Shown here piece after piece: positions 1 through 10,188 of a DNA stretch of 64,000 nt; position 1 is the stretch's first letter, and every line of letters begins with the position of its first letter. The notes below the pieces were generated by a model, which ran no database searches, had not been told where the DNA came from, and was given only the letters and a program-made list of their open reading frames with translations. The stretch is from positions 186,001 through 250,000 of the forward strand of contig UCMS01000001.1 of NCBI GenBank assembly GCA_900473805.1, in the 5' to 3' direction. A program made the translations under genes and the position numbers. This stretch comes from Hyphomicrobiales bacterium. GTDB taxonomy: Bacteria; Pseudomonadota; Alphaproteobacteria; Rhizobiales; Rhizobiaceae.

Positions 1-219
1 CTGGCAACCGGTACAAGCCCACATCGGTATCAGATCATGCGTCGCCTAGAGAACGCGAAACGGCTGATGCTGAAGGGTGTACCGCTTGCGGAAACTGCAG
101 CCGAGGTCGGCTTTGCCGACCAGAGCCACCTGACCCGACACTTCAAGGCATCCTATGGCATTACTCCCGGGCGATGGCTTTCGCTCACCACAGGTCAGCC
201 GGGCATTCACAGTCATTGA
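1..219 (+). CDS. AraC family transcriptional regulator, C-terminal fragment (5' end outside window)
   Basis: The reading frame is open from the first base, so only the last 72 residues are visible. They form the second half of an AraC/XylS DNA-binding domain: a recognition-helix region (RLENAKRLMLKG) followed by the family signature LAETAAEVGFADQSHLTRHF and the typical ending YGITPGRW. The protein is a DNA-binding transcription factor of the cytoplasm; the ligand-binding N-terminal part, and so the signal it senses, lies outside the window. An 80-base gap separates it from the phytase-like gene, which has its own ribosome site. The family call is secure from the HTH; the target genes are unknown. 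Confidence 0.85.
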   Translation: MATGTSPHRYQIMRRLENAKRLMLKGVPLAETAAEVGFADQSHLTRHFKASYGITPGRWLSLTTGQPGIHSH

Positions 220-299
220 AATTTCACCTGATCGCAATCGGTGCGACATGAAGCCTCAATAGCACTCTGGCGTTTCCTCCTTCCCAACAAGGTGACGCC

Positions 300-1658
300 A
301 TGACCAAAGCTCTTCTGACGTCTGCTGCCCTCTTCGTTCTCTTCGTCTCCCAGGCCTCGGCCGAGGAGAAGGCCTTTCCGGCCAAGCTGGTGAATCAGGC
401 CATCCTGCCGGCCAACACCATCATCGCCGCTCCGGCCGATGCGCCGGCCTATCTCAAGACCTCCGGCAAGTTCTCGACCGCCGACCGCAAGCGCGCCGAG
501 GCCATCGGCTCCGTTCCCGGCAAGGATGGCGTGCGTCCGACCGGCCTGTCGCTTCCCTTCGACGGCCAGCCCGTACAGGGTTTTTCCGGCATCAAGGCCA
601 TGCCCGACGGCAGCTTCTGGAGCCTGTCGGACAACGGCTTCGGTTCGAAGACGAATTCCACCGATGCCATGCTGATGCTGCATCACCTGACCTTCGACTG
701 GGATGCCGGCACGGTAAAGGTCGAAAAGACCCTGTTCCTCACCGATCCCGACAAGAAGGCACCCTTCCCGATCACCATGGAAGGCTCGGACAAGCGTTAT
801 CTGACCGGGGCGGATTTCGACGTCGAATCCATCCAGCCGGTCGCGGATGGTTTCTGGGTCGGCGAAGAACTCGGTCCATACATCCTGAAGTTCTCGATCG
901 AGGGCGTGCTGACCGACGTCATCGCGACCAAGGCCGGCGAGATCGAGGTTAAGTCGCCCGACAATCCGACCATCGTCGTCCCGGCCAATCCCGCCGCCAA
1001 GATGCCGGCCTTCAACCTCAAGCGCTCCGGCGGCTATGAGGGCCTCGCCATGTCGAAGGACGGCACGAAGCTCTATGGCCTGCTCGAAGGTCCGCTTTAT
1101 CTCGAAGACGGCTCTGTCGAAAAGGCCGATGGCCTCACCGCACTGCGCATCATCGAACTCGACGCTGCCTCCAAGGCCTGGACCGGCAAGACCTGGCTCT
1201 ATCCGCTGTCGGAAGGCGGCGAAGCGATCGGTGACTTCAACATGATCGACGAGACGACGGCGCTGGTCATAGAGCGCGACAATGGCGCTGGTGTCGCCGA
1301 CAAGGCTTGCGCCGATCCGAAGGCACCGGCTCCCGACTGCTTTGCCGTTCCGGCCAAGCACAAGCGCATCTACAAGATCGAGATGACGGACGAAATGGCC
1401 GGCAAGGCCGTGCGCAAGATCGGCTATATCGACCTGATGAAGATCGAAGACCCCGACAACAAGAAGCGTCAGGGCGGCGGCGAAGGCTTCTACGACATGC
1501 CTTTCGTCACCATCGAGAATGTCGACGTGGTCGATCCGACCCACATCATCGTCGGCAACGACAACAATCTGCCCTTCTCTGCCGGTCGTGCGCTGGACAA
1601 GGCTGATGACAGCGAATTCGTTCTGCTGGAAGTCGGCGAGTTTCTTGCGGCGAAGTAA
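300..1658 (+). CDS. Secreted esterase-like activity of phytase family protein
   Basis: 452 residues beginning with a clear signal peptide (residues 1-21, ending ASA), so the mature protein is exported to the periplasm or beyond. The body resembles the phytase-like beta-propeller domain (the family named 'esterase-like activity of phytase'), with the motifs SLSDNGFGSKTNS near residue 110 and the segment RSGGYEGLAMSKDGTKLYGLLEG. Members are presumed hydrolases of phosphate or ester substrates, but the substrate is not established. The start is preceded by AACAAGGTGACGCC, with an adequate Shine-Dalgarno. A GC-rich hairpin follows the stop. The gene appears monocistronic. Family assignment is good; biochemical activity is inference. 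Confidence 0.8.
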   Translation: MTKALLTSAALFVLFVSQASAEEKAFPAKLVNQAILPANTIIAAPADAPAYLKTSGKFSTADRKRAEAIGSVPGKDGVRPTGLSLPFDGQPVQGFSGIKAMPDGSFWSLSDNGFGSKTNSTDAMLMLHHLTFDWDAGTVKVEKTLFLTDPDKKAPFPITMEGSDKRYLTGADFDVESIQPVADGFWVGEELGPYILKFSIEGVLTDVIATKAGEIEVKSPDNPTIVVPANPAAKMPAFNLKRSGGYEGLAMSKDGTKLYGLLEGPLYLEDGSVEKADGLTALRIIELDAASKAWTGKTWLYPLSEGGEAIGDFNMIDETTALVIERDNGAGVADKACADPKAPAPDCFAVPAKHKRIYKIEMTDEMAGKAVRKIGYIDLMKIEDPDNKKRQGGGEGFYDMPFVTIENVDVVDPTHIIVGNDNNLPFSAGRALDKADDSEFVLLEVGEFLAAK

Positions 1659-1674
1659 CGCCTATCTTTATCAC

Positions 1675-1703
1675 GCGAGCGCTCGGAAAAACCGGGCGCT
1701 CGC
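1675..1703. terminator. Hairpin between convergent genes
   Basis: Two 12-base arms (GCGAGCGCTCGG and CCGGGCGCTCGC, one G-T pair) flank a five-A loop, between the stops of the phytase-like gene and the convergent GH19 gene. There is no long T run on either side, so it is a probable but weak bidirectional terminator. Confidence 0.55.
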
Positions 1704-1716
1704 TTCCGACGATCCG

Positions 1717-2403
1717 TCAGGCGATGTTTTCGAGTTTCGGCAACAGAGCTGCAACGCTCTTCAGCCGGCCGATAATCGGATCGTTGGCCGCGAGGTGCGC
1801 TTTCCGGTCGGCCAGCCCATTGGTCCCACCGTTCCAGGCCTTCACACAGCCGATGAAGTCGCCAGCGTCGGCATACTTGTTCAGGTTCTTCCACGACCAG
1901 AATGCGGACAGGAGGGCAGGTTGAACCTGTGCCTCACAAGCCAGATCCGGATTGTTCACTAGGTCTAAGCCGCAGCGTTTTCCCACTTCCTTGTAGCCGT
2001 CGCGACCGGTGACCTGTGGCCCGCCACGCCCGATATAGGTAGAACCGTCGCTCGTGCCCGGACGGTTCCCCATTCGGTTGCCATAGATCTCATCGAAGGC
2101 CTTCTTTTGCCAGCCGGGCTTCGTGCCAAATCTGTTTCTGACATCGTCAGCCGACTGGAAGCGGTTGGGCCAGACCGTGGCCATGCGCTCGGCCGTGTAC
2201 CTGATGTTCTCGATCAGGCCCGGTATGGCGAACCCGCCGCATTCATGCTCGACATTGGCGAGCGCGTAGGCAAGCCTCGTTCTCGTCTCCGTAATCCCGG
2301 CCCTCGCAAGCGAGTCTGGGTCCTGTGCAAACGCTACGATGACAGGCTCTGGCGCCTTGGGAAACAGGGCCCGCCAATCTGATGCCGTCAAAACAAATGT
2401 CAT
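1717..2403 (-). CDS. Glycoside hydrolase family 19 (chitinase/lysozyme-like) protein
   Basis: 228 residues. The family 19 hallmarks are present: HECGGF near residue 55, where the Glu is the expected general acid, and the GRGGPQVTGRDGYKEVG segment near 135, matching the family's GRGPIQLTG-type motif. It should cleave beta-1,4 GlcNAc-containing polymers, either chitin or peptidoglycan. Rhizobial copies of this size resemble phage-type endolysins more than plant chitinases. No signal peptide is seen, and no holin or other phage gene is nearby, so export is unexplained. The chosen ATG has a strong GGAGGGG site; an upstream in-frame ATG has none. It could be a domesticated phage lysin. Confidence 0.8.
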   Translation of the reverse strand: MTFVLTASDWRALFPKAPEPVIVAFAQDPDSLARAGITETRTRLAYALANVEHECGGFAIPGLIENIRYTAERMATVWPNRFQSADDVRNRFGTKPGWQKKAFDEIYGNRMGNRPGTSDGSTYIGRGGPQVTGRDGYKEVGKRCGLDLVNNPDLACEAQVQPALLSAFWSWKNLNKYADAGDFIGCVKAWNGGTNGLADRKAHLAANDPIIGRLKSVAALLPKLENIA

Positions 2404-2511
2404 GACACCCCTCCACCACCCGTATAAGTGGCAGAGTAAGTCGAACAATCGAATTTGGCGACGGCTTTTTTTGGATGGGAGACGCTTGGCGAAAAAACGA
2501 ACGGCGAAACG

Positions 2512-4032
2512 CTACTCGAACACAAAGGCAAGCCGCTTGCCCGTCAACTTGGCGAGTTGCGTCAGGCGACCGTCCAGGCGTTCCCCGGCGAAGACCTCGT
2601 GGGCCTTGGGCACGACGAATTCGAGATCGAGCTCGGGATTGTCGGAGCGGCGGAAGGTGAGATCGTTCACGATGCCGGGCATAGAGGCCGAGAAGAGATA
2701 GACGACGCGCAGCATGCCGCCGACGAGCTTTGCCCGGTCGAGCAAGCGCTCGGTGGCGATTGCCGCGAGAGGGCCGGTCTGACCGTCGTCATGCAGGCCT
2801 TCAAAACGGTAGTAGTTGGTGAGCGCGATGAAGGCGCGTCCGGGATGGGTGATGCCGACGAAGGAGGAGTGGGCAATCACGTTCAGCGCCTGCAGGCCGC
2901 GATAATCCGGATGGGCGCGCCAGCTGATGTCGGCGAGCAGGCAGGCGGCCTGGCGGTAGCGACTTTCCTCTTCCGTTTCCTCGATATCGAAGAACGGCAT
3001 CATGCGACCGGTCCAGTCGGCCAGTTCGCGGGCGTGTTCGGGCGAGCGAGCGCGCAGGATGGCCAGTTCGTCGGCCGCTTCGAGCAGCGGGTCGAGGGCC
3101 TGCTCCTCTTCCAGGAGCAGCGAATAGAGGTAGCCTTCGCGCACACCCTGGGCCGAGAAGCAGACGCTTTTCGGCCGCATGACCTCGATCACCTCGCGCA
3201 GCGCAATCGCACCAAAGGGGATCAGGTTGCGGCGGTTCTTCGAGATCGAGGCCCAGGCCGGATCACGGGCGTTGGCACCAGAGATGATCTCATCGAGGAA
3301 AAAGGCGATCTCGTCATAGGGCAGCTCGTAGCCCTGCATCATGTGCAGCGGATATCTGCGGATCTCCATGTGCAACTTGGCGATGTTGCGCCAGGTTCCG
3401 CCGACGGCGTAGAAGGTACGCCCCTGTCCCTTGGAGAGAAATTTTGCTCCCAGGAGCAGCTTCTTGGCCATGGCCCGGGCCTTGGGCAGGGATCCGTCCA
3501 CGGCCTCCGAGAGGCGCAGCCCCCCGAGCGGCAGGGTGATGCCTTTGCCGAAGGTCTTGCCGCTGATATCGATCAGTTCGAGCGAGCCGCCGCCGAGATC
3601 CCCGGCGATGCCGTCAGCATCGTGAAAGCCGCTGATGATGCCGAGCGCGGAGTATTTCGCCTCTTCCTCGCCGGTCAGGACGATGATCTCGTGGCCGAGG
3701 ATTTCCTCCGCGCGTGAGATGAAATCGGGGCCATTGGAAGCCTCGCGTGCGGCTGCGGTGGCAAGCACATACATGCGTGTCGCCTGCGCCTGTTCGGACA
3801 GCGCCCGGAAGCGCCTGAGGGCGGCCAGCGCCCGCTCAACGCCCTGCTCGTCCATGCGGCCGGTCGTTGCGACACCCTTGCCGAGACCGCAAAGCACTTT
3901 CTCGTTGAACAAGACCGTCGGCGCGCGCGACAGTCCCTCATAGATCACAAGGCGGATCGAGTTCGAGCCGATGTCGACGACGGAGACAGGGGCAATACCG
4001 GGAAGGCGCCCCTGCGCTTCAGATCTTGTCAT
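2512..4032 (-). CDS. ppx: Exopolyphosphatase (Ppx/GppA family)
   Basis: 506 residues. It removes terminal phosphates from inorganic polyphosphate and may also hydrolyse pppGpp. It has the ASKHA-type actin-like fold: phosphate-1 motif VVDIGSNSIRLVIYE near residue 18, the phosphate-2 glycine motif GDLGGGSLEL near 145, and the catalytic-region motif TGEEEAKYSALG near 120. A C-terminal helical HD-like region follows, as in longer alphaproteobacterial enzymes. Its start lies 12 bases after the ppk stop, so the two opposing activities on polyphosphate are almost certainly co-transcribed. No second-site oddities are seen. Confidence 0.93.
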   Translation of the reverse strand: MTRSEAQGRLPGIAPVSVVDIGSNSIRLVIYEGLSRAPTVLFNEKVLCGLGKGVATTGRMDEQGVERALAALRRFRALSEQAQATRMYVLATAAAREASNGPDFISRAEEILGHEIIVLTGEEEAKYSALGIISGFHDADGIAGDLGGGSLELIDISGKTFGKGITLPLGGLRLSEAVDGSLPKARAMAKKLLLGAKFLSKGQGRTFYAVGGTWRNIAKLHMEIRRYPLHMMQGYELPYDEIAFFLDEIISGANARDPAWASISKNRRNLIPFGAIALREVIEVMRPKSVCFSAQGVREGYLYSLLLEEEQALDPLLEAADELAILRARSPEHARELADWTGRMMPFFDIEETEEESRYRQAACLLADISWRAHPDYRGLQALNVIAHSSFVGITHPGRAFIALTNYYRFEGLHDDGQTGPLAAIATERLLDRAKLVGGMLRVVYLFSASMPGIVNDLTFRRSDNPELDLEFVVPKAHEVFAGERLDGRLTQLAKLTGKRLAFVFE

Positions 4033-4044
4033 GAGGTACCAGTG

Positions 4045-6237
4045 TTAGCGTTTCCTACCGGAAATCAGGCCGGCGATCAGTTTCGGTGCACTCGACTTCA
4101 AGGCTTCACCCCGGCCCGACAGGCTGGGATTGGTCATGAAATAGTGCTGGGCGTTGAAAGGTTCCTCACCCTGTCGCACCTCGATGCGGCGTGACGTTCC
4201 GTCGGCCAATATCTCGTAGCTCTGCTGGTTGTCAATCAGGTTGCCCAGCATGATCTGTGACAGCACCTGCTCATGCACCGTCGGGTTGATCAGCGGCACC
4301 AACGTCTCCACGCGACGATCCAGATTGCGCGGCATCATGTCCGCCGAGCCGATATAGACGAGCGCCTTGTCGGACGGCAGGCGATGGCCGTTGCCGAAGC
4401 AGAAGATGCGGCTGTGTTCCAGGAAGCGGCCGACGATCGACTTGACCCGGATGTTGTCCGAGAGGCCCGCCACGCGTGGGCGCAGGCAGCAGATGCCGCG
4501 GATGACGAGATCGATCTCCACGCCAGCCTGGCTTGCGGCATAAAGCGCATCGATGATCTCGGGGTCAACGAGCGAGTTCATCTTCATCCAGATCTGCGCG
4601 GGCCGGCCGGCCTTGGCGTGCTCGATCTCCTCGTTGATGTGGCGCAGGATGCGCGGGCGCAGCGTGTAGGGCGAGACCGCGAGCTTCATGCCCTCTTCCG
4701 GCTCGCCGTAGCCGGTGATGAAATTGAAGACATTCGCCATGTCGTGGGCGATCTTCGGGTTGCAGGTGAAGAAGGATAGGTCCGTGTAGATCTTCGCCGT
4801 GACCGGATGATAGTTGCCGGTGCCGAGATGGCAGTAGGTCCTGAGCTTGCCGTCTTCGCGCCGCACGACCATCGACATCTTGGCGTGGGTCTTCAGTTCG
4901 ATGAAGCCGAAGACGACCTGCACGCCAGCGCGCTCCAGGTCGCGCGCCCAGCGGATGTTCGCCTCTTCGTCGAAACGGGCCTTCAGCTCCACCAGCGCGG
5001 TTACCGACTTGCCCGCCTCGGCGGCATCGATCAGCGCGCGGACGATCGGGCTGTCATTCGAGGTGCGGTAGAGTGTCTGCTTGATCGCCAATACGTCCGG
5101 ATCGCGGGCGGCCTGCAGCAGGAACTGCACGACGACGTCGAAACTCTCATAGGGGTGGTGGACGATCATGTCCTTTTCGCGGATCGCCGCCAGGCAGTCG
5201 CCGGCATGGTCGCGCACGCGCTCGGGGAAACGGGCATTGTAGGGCTCGAAGCGCAGATCGTCGCGCGGTGCCTTGCAGATTTCCGAGATGGTGTTGAGGG
5301 CGAGCAATCCGGGCAGGACCGCGACGCGGTTGTCCGGCACGTTGAGTTCGTGCACCACGAACTGGCGCAAGGCCACCGGCATTTCGGAGTCCACCTCGAT
5401 GCGGATCACCGAGCCGCGACGGCGGCGTTTCAAGGCCGTCTCGAAGAAGCGCACCAGATCTTCCGCCTCTTCCTCGACTTCGATATCGCTGTCGCGGATA
5501 ATCCGGAACGTGCCGAAGCCCTTGACCTCGTAACCGGGATAGAGCCGGTTGATGAACAGGCCGACGACATCTTCCAGCGTGATGAAGCGGATAGTCTGGC
5601 CGATGTCCTGCAGGCGGATGAAGCGGTCGAGGGTGGGCGGCAGGCGCAGCAGCGCCGTCATGGGTTCGCCGGTTCGGCTCGAGCACAGCTGAAGGCCCAT
5701 GGAGAAGCCGAGATTGGGGATGAACGGAAAGGGATGCGCCGGGTCGATGGACAGCGGCGTCAGCACCGGGAAGATCGAATCCTCGAAGGTGTTTTCAAGC
5801 CAGCGGCGATCGTCGTCTGACAGGGCGGCCGGACGGACGATGAGAATGTCTTCGTTGGCCAGATACTGCTGCAGGACAGCCAGCGACGCCTGCTGCTCCA
5901 TCTGAAGATTGTCGATCTCCTTCAGGATGTCGTCTAGCTGTTCGGCCGGCGTCTTGCCGTCCGGGCTCTTGATGGCAATGCTCTGGCGCACCTGGCCCTC
6001 AAGACCTGCGACCCGGACCATGAAGAATTCATCGAGGTTGGCGGCGGAAATGGACAGGAAACGAACCCGCTCCAAGAGCGGATGTGCCGTGTTCAGCGTT
6101 TCCTCCAGAACGCGGCGGTTGAATTGCAGCCAGGAGAATTCCCTGTTGATGAAGCGCAGCGGACTGGTCAGCAACTCCTCGGAGGACGACATCTCCGTCA
6201 CGGTTTCGCCATCCGTACCCTGTGCTGCGCTGTCCAT
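4045..6237 (-). CDS. ppk: Polyphosphate kinase 1 (RNA degradosome-type PPK)
   Basis: 730 residues, full length for PPK1. It reversibly transfers the gamma-phosphate of ATP to polyphosphate chains. The N-terminal domain starts with the typical [18 protein letters not shown]. The two phospholipase-D-like catalytic domains carry the conserved histidines His451 (in ELKTHAKM, the expected phosphohistidine) and His608 (in RFLEHSRIF). The start was placed at MDSAAQG because GGAGGGG sits just upstream; an upstream extension in the same frame is low quality and runs into the neighbouring hdaA gene. It sits between hdaA (62 bases upstream) and ppx (12 bases downstream), giving a probable perM-hdaA-ppk-ppx transcript. 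Confidence 0.95.
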   Translation of the reverse strand: MDSAAQGTDGETVTEMSSSEELLTSPLRFINREFSWLQFNRRVLEETLNTAHPLLERVRFLSISAANLDEFFMVRVAGLEGQVRQSIAIKSPDGKTPAEQLDDILKEIDNLQMEQQASLAVLQQYLANEDILIVRPAALSDDDRRWLENTFEDSIFPVLTPLSIDPAHPFPFIPNLGFSMGLQLCSSRTGEPMTALLRLPPTLDRFIRLQDIGQTIRFITLEDVVGLFINRLYPGYEVKGFGTFRIIRDSDIEVEEEAEDLVRFFETALKRRRRGSVIRIEVDSEMPVALRQFVVHELNVPDNRVAVLPGLLALNTISEICKAPRDDLRFEPYNARFPERVRDHAGDCLAAIREKDMIVHHPYESFDVVVQFLLQAARDPDVLAIKQTLYRTSNDSPIVRALIDAAEAGKSVTALVELKARFDEEANIRWARDLERAGVQVVFGFIELKTHAKMSMVVRREDGKLRTYCHLGTGNYHPVTAKIYTDLSFFTCNPKIAHDMANVFNFITGYGEPEEGMKLAVSPYTLRPRILRHINEEIEHAKAGRPAQIWMKMNSLVDPEIIDALYAASQAGVEIDLVIRGICCLRPRVAGLSDNIRVKSIVGRFLEHSRIFCFGNGHRLPSDKALVYIGSADMMPRNLDRRVETLVPLINPTVHEQVLSQIMLGNLIDNQQSYEILADGTSRRIEVRQGEEPFNAQHYFMTNPSLSGRGEALKSSAPKLIAGLISGRKR

Positions 6238-6298
6238 GATTCGCCCCTCCATTCTCGGTGATGCCGAGTATAACAATTTAACGACAGATCTGTGACAG

Positions 6299-7012
6299 CT
6301 AGTCGCGCCCGTCTGCCGCCTCCAGCATTTCCAGAACCTCGGCCGCAAGAGCCCGGCTGATCTTGGCACGGCGCGCCAGGGCGAGCTTGTCCATTCGATC
6401 GACCACCGTCTGGGCGGCCGCGAAGGACCGCTCCATGCGGCTGACGATATAGCCGACAATCTTGTCATCGATGTAAAGCTGGCGATCGGCAAAGAGCTTG
6501 GTGATCAGCTGGCCGAGGAGCTCCTCGTCGGGGGCGCCGATCTCCACGACGGTGGCGGCCTTCAGACGCGACTTCAGATCCGGAAGGGCCACATTCCAGG
6601 ACGGGGGAAAGCTGCGCGAGGTGATCAGAAGCGTCGTGCCATGCTGGCGCACCGCGTTGATGACATGAAAGAGCTCGACCTCGTCGAATCCGCGCCGATC
6701 GGCATCCTCGAAGAGCACAGGTCCGGTCGCTGCCGCTTCAGAAGCCCCCTCCCCCGCCTGGAGGACGATGTCCGTCGCACCGCTGACATCCCGAAAAATC
6801 TCGGCCAGATGCGATTTTCCCGAGCCTTCCGGCCCCGTGAGGATGACCACCGGCGCCGGCCAGTCCGGCCAGGCATCGACGATCGACACGGCTGCGGCCA
6901 TGCGCTCGGAGACGAGAAGGTCATCCCGACCGGTCGCAGACCCATGCTCGAAGGCGAGCGGCAATTGTTCGGCGGCTCCGCGTTTCTCGGGAGCCATCTT
7001 GGCGTCAGTCAT
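6299..7012 (-). CDS. hdaA: DnaA regulatory inactivator HdaA
   Basis: 237 residues, a DnaA domain-III-like AAA+ ATPase without the DnaA DNA-binding domain. HdaA/Hda binds the beta sliding clamp and stimulates hydrolysis of DnaA-ATP, preventing re-initiation of replication. The N-terminal QLPLAF (residues 16-21) fits a clamp-binding motif. Walker A is [10 protein letters not shown] (60-69) and Walker B is around VLFEDADR. The arginine-finger region near SRMERSF is also visible. The start codon directly abuts the TGA of the upstream transporter gene, which indicates translational coupling. Its linkage with ppk is common in alphaproteobacteria. Confidence 0.9.
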   Translation of the reverse strand: MTDAKMAPEKRGAAEQLPLAFEHGSATGRDDLLVSERMAAAVSIVDAWPDWPAPVVILTGPEGSGKSHLAEIFRDVSGATDIVLQAGEGASEAAATGPVLFEDADRRGFDEVELFHVINAVRQHGTTLLITSRSFPPSWNVALPDLKSRLKAATVVEIGAPDEELLGQLITKLFADRQLYIDDKIVGYIVSRMERSFAAAQTVVDRMDKLALARRAKISRALAAEVLEMLEAADGRD

Positions 7013-8167
7013 TCATGCCTCTGGCACGTCTCTCGAGCTTGGGGGAGCGATCTCGGCCACGGTGGGGGAAGGAGGCGCAATCGCGACCGTCGTTCCGTAA
7101 TAGAGATCGCTTTCAAGATAACGCGAGATGGCAAAACGAACAAGCACGCCAACCGCGGCCGCTGCCGGCACCGCGACAAGGACGCCGACGAAACCGAAGA
7201 GCGCGCCGAAAGCGAAAAGGGCAAACATCAGCCAGACCGGGTGCAGGCCGACGCTTTTGCCCACCAGTTTGGGCTGCAGGATGTTGCCTTCGATGAACTG
7301 GCCCAGGAAGAAGATGCCGGCGATGACGCCGATCCAGATGAAATCTGGCCAGAATTGCACAAGGGCGACGCCGAGCGACAGAAGCAGGCCCACGGTCGAG
7401 CCGACATAGGGGATGAAGCTGATCATTCCGGTGAAGAAGCCGATCAGCAGGCCGAAGTTCAGGCCGGCGACCGACAAAGCGATCGCATAGAAGATGCCGA
7501 GGATCAGGCAGAGTGAACCCTGGCCGCGCACGAAGCCTGCGATCGTGTTGTCGAGTTCGGTGGCGAGCTGGCGCACGGTCGCGACCTGGTTGCGCGGCAC
7601 CCAGCTGTCGACCTTCTCAATCATGTGGTCCCAGTCGAGCAGAAGATAGAAAGCGACGACAGGAGTGACGACCAGAAGCGAGGCGATGTCGAGCAGTGCC
7701 TTTCCGGAGTTCCAGATCTGCTCGATCAAGGTGCCGATGAAACCGACGCCCTCGCTCAGATAGCGGGAGAAGTTCTCCCTGATCGTGCCCATCTGACCAT
7801 CGACCCAATCCGGCAGCCAGGACGCGTTAGAGGTGGCGATGAAGGTTTGCAGCTGGGTCACATAGCCCGGCACGCGCTGGATGAAATCGTTGAGCTGGCT
7901 TGCGAGGACCGGAATGATGATCATCAGCGAGAGCACGAAAACGACGACGAAGGAGACGAGAATGAGGATCGTCGCCATGAGGCGGCTCAAGCCGACACGC
8001 TCGAGCCTGTCAGCAACCGGGTCGAGGAAATAAGCCAGCGCCATGCCCGCGATGAAGGGCAAGAGAACCGACGAGAAGAGCATCAGAAACGAGACGAAGA
8101 AGGCGAGAGCCAGCAGCCAGAACAAAACCTGGCGGCGCAGGCCGATTGCACTGATGTTGCGAGCCAT
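7013..8167 (-). CDS. AI-2E family (PerM-like) membrane transporter
   Basis: 384 residues with about eight transmembrane segments: a pair near residues 14-50, one near 70-95, then four or five from 195 to the end. Mid-protein it has the periplasmic loop typical of the PF01594 family, and the conserved GFxxGxISFIPYVGS-type motif appears as GFFTGMISFIPYVGS. Family members have been proposed to export autoinducer-2 or act as sodium/proton antiporters; the substrate here cannot be read from sequence. The MARNISAIGL start was preferred over longer in-frame extensions that are proline/arginine rich. Its stop codon abuts the hdaA start. It is divergent from purM. Confidence 0.85.
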   Translation of the reverse strand: MARNISAIGLRRQVLFWLLALAFFVSFLMLFSSVLLPFIAGMALAYFLDPVADRLERVGLSRLMATILILVSFVVVFVLSLMIIIPVLASQLNDFIQRVPGYVTQLQTFIATSNASWLPDWVDGQMGTIRENFSRYLSEGVGFIGTLIEQIWNSGKALLDIASLLVVTPVVAFYLLLDWDHMIEKVDSWVPRNQVATVRQLATELDNTIAGFVRGQGSLCLILGIFYAIALSVAGLNFGLLIGFFTGMISFIPYVGSTVGLLLSLGVALVQFWPDFIWIGVIAGIFFLGQFIEGNILQPKLVGKSVGLHPVWLMFALFAFGALFGFVGVLVAVPAAAAVGVLVRFAISRYLESDLYYGTTVAIAPPSPTVAEIAPPSSRDVPEA

Positions 8168-8184
8168 GTCCGTCTCCGCTCTCG

Positions 8185-8250
8185 AGGTTACCGGTCGTGT
8201 TCCAGCCCGCCCGTGATGCTGCGGTGCCGCACTAGGAGATAGGTTACCGG
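8185..8250. promoter_or_regulatory. Direct repeat AGGTTACCGG in the perM/purM divergent region
   Basis: The 10-mer AGGTTACCGG occurs at 8185-8194 and again at 8241-8250, both on the plus strand, and each contains the palindrome GGTTACC. The region lies between divergently transcribed perM-hdaA-ppk-ppx and purM-purN and holds no gene. This would fit a pair of regulator sites, but no known regulator is recognised. Confidence 0.3.
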
Positions 8251-8408
8251 CAAAGGCTTGGTCAAGGAGCGCGGTCGAATCCACCACGTCATGTGGGGGT
8301 GTGCGCCGAGAATGGGCAGGAAATCGTGTGCTTTTCCGGCTCTCTGCTTGCATCGGGGGCCTCTTCATGCCATGGCCCAGCCAAACTCTCTCAGGATCGG
8401 AGGCAGGC

Positions 8409-9482
8409 ATGAGCCAGGCTGGCAAGAACGGGTTGACCTATAGCGATGCGGGCGTCGACATCGATGCCGGCAACCTGATGGTCGAGAAGATCAAGCCGGC
8501 CGTGAAGTCGACCCGCCGCCCCGGTGCGGATGGCGAGATCGGCGGTTTCGGCGGCCTCTTTGACCTCAAGGCCGCCGGCTTCAAGGACCCGATCCTGGTG
8601 GCCGCCAACGACGGCGTCGGCACCAAGCTGAAGATCGCCATCGACGCCAATATCCACGACACCGTCGGCATCGACCTCGTCGCGATGTGCGTCAACGATC
8701 TCGTTGTCCAGGGCGCCGAGCCGCTGCTCTTCCTCGACTATTTCGCCACCGGCAAGCTCGACCCCGACCAGGGTGCAGCGATCGTGCAGGGCATTGCCGC
8801 CGGCTGCCTAGAGGCGGGCTGTGCGCTGATCGGCGGCGAGACCGCCGAAATGCCGGGCATGTATTCCAAGGGCGATTATGACCTCGCCGGCTTTGCCGTC
8901 GGTGCTGCCGAGCGCGGCGAGCTGCTGCCAGCGGGCGACATCGCTGAAGGCGACGTGATCCTCGGGCTCTCCTCCTCGGGTGTGCATTCCAACGGTTTCT
9001 CGCTGGTGCGCAAGATCGTCGAAGTCTCAGGTCTCGCCTGGGATGCACCTGCGCCCTTCGCCGAAGGCAAGTCGCTGGGTGCTGCCCTGCTGACGCCAAC
9101 CCGGATCTATGTGAAGCCACTCCTGAAGGCGATCAAGGAAACCAAGGCGCTGAAGGCGCTCGCCCATATCACCGGCGGCGGCTTCCCGGAGAACATCCCG
9201 CGCGTACTGCCGAAGCACCTGGCTGCCGAAATCGATCTCTCCTCGTTCCAGGTTCCGGATGTCTTCTCCTGGCTCGCCAAGACCGGCGGCGTTGCCCAGA
9301 ACGAGATGCTGCGCACCTTCAACTGCGGCATCGGCATGATCGTCGTCGTCTCCGCCGACAAGGTGGACGAGGTCACGAAGGTCCTGGAAGCCGAGGGTGA
9401 AACCGTCGCCCGTCTCGGTCGCATGATTGCCCGCGAAGACGGCGCGCATGGCGTCACCTACAAGGGCACGCTCGCCCTATGA
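8409..9482 (+). CDS. purM: Phosphoribosylformylglycinamidine cyclo-ligase (AIR synthetase)
   Basis: 357 residues. It catalyses ATP-dependent ring closure of FGAM to aminoimidazole ribonucleotide, the fifth step of purine synthesis. The N-terminal motif [13 protein letters not shown], the ATP/metal segment [13 protein letters not shown] (near 77-89) and [11 protein letters not shown] (near 143) are diagnostic, and [13 protein letters not shown] occurs in the C-terminal half. The start at MSQAGKNG follows a GGAGGCAGGC site; upstream in-frame codons extend into the intergenic region and look non-coding. It overlaps purN by four bases (ATGA), so the two are translationally coupled. Confidence 0.97.
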   Translation: MSQAGKNGLTYSDAGVDIDAGNLMVEKIKPAVKSTRRPGADGEIGGFGGLFDLKAAGFKDPILVAANDGVGTKLKIAIDANIHDTVGIDLVAMCVNDLVVQGAEPLLFLDYFATGKLDPDQGAAIVQGIAAGCLEAGCALIGGETAEMPGMYSKGDYDLAGFAVGAAERGELLPAGDIAEGDVILGLSSSGVHSNGFSLVRKIVEVSGLAWDAPAPFAEGKSLGAALLTPTRIYVKPLLKAIKETKALKALAHITGGGFPENIPRVLPKHLAAEIDLSSFQVPDVFSWLAKTGGVAQNEMLRTFNCGIGMIVVVSADKVDEVTKVLEAEGETVARLGRMIAREDGAHGVTYKGTLAL

Positions 9483-10135
9483 GCGGACCACGCAAACGCG
9501 TCGTCGCCTTCATCTCCGGCGGCGGGTCGAACATGCTGGCGCTGGCCAAGGCCTGCGAGGCGGCCGATTATCCGGCCGAAATCGTCGCGGTCTTCTCCGA
9601 CAAGCCGCAGGCCGGCGGCCTTGCAAAAGCTGAGGCGCTCGGCATTCCGACACGCGTTTTCGAACGCAAGGCCTATGGGTCGAAGGCCGAACACGAGGCG
9701 GCGATCCTCGCGGCACTCGCCGAGATCGGTCCGGACCTGATCTGTCTTGCCGGTTATATGCGCCTGCTGTCGGGTGACTTCATCCGCCCACATGAGGGCC
9801 GGATCCTCAACATCCACCCCTCGCTTCTGCCGCTCTTTCCCGGCCTGCACACGCATCAACGGGCGATTGACGCCGGCATGAAGGTCGCGGGCTGCACGGT
9901 ACATTTCGTCACCGAAGGCATGGACGAAGGGCCTGTGATCGCGCAGGCGGTCGTGCCGGTGCTGATCGATGATACGGCTGAGACGCTTGCGGCGCGGGTG
10001 CTGACCGTCGAACACCAGACCTATGCGATGGCGCTGAAGCTGGTCGCTGGTGGACAGGTCAAGATGCGCGCGGACGGTAGCGTCGAGCGGTTGTCCTCGG
10101 ACACCGATCCGACTGCGAGGCTGATCAGCGCCTGA
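9479..10135 (+). CDS. purN: Phosphoribosylglycinamide formyltransferase
   Basis: 218 residues. It transfers the formyl group from 10-formyltetrahydrofolate to GAR in purine synthesis. The N-terminal phosphate-binding ISGGGSNM (near 11-18) and the catalytic strand LAGYMRLLS (about 92-100) are present. The signature [22 protein letters not shown] supplies the catalytic Asn and His, and [17 protein letters not shown] supplies the catalytic Asp. The four-base overlap with purM fixes the start. Purine genes are often paired like this in rhizobia. Confidence 0.97.
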   Translation: MSGPRKRVVAFISGGGSNMLALAKACEAADYPAEIVAVFSDKPQAGGLAKAEALGIPTRVFERKAYGSKAEHEAAILAALAEIGPDLICLAGYMRLLSGDFIRPHEGRILNIHPSLLPLFPGLHTHQRAIDAGMKVAGCTVHFVTEGMDEGPVIAQAVVPVLIDDTAETLAARVLTVEHQTYAMALKLVAGGQVKMRADGSVERLSSDTDPTARLISA

Positions 10136-10188
10136 GGCCACGTGCGGCGAAATAAAGTCACAGAAGCAACCAGTAGCAAACTCTTAAC

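Noticed and set aside
213-1544. Long open frame on the minus strand opposite the phytase-like gene
   Set aside because: It is antisense to a gene with clear family motifs, and its composition (rich in Gly, Arg, Asp and His) is that of a high-GC shadow frame. No ribosome site or homologue is seen.
2455-3717. 420-residue open frame on the plus strand opposite ppx
   Set aside because: Antisense shadow of the conserved exopolyphosphatase gene.
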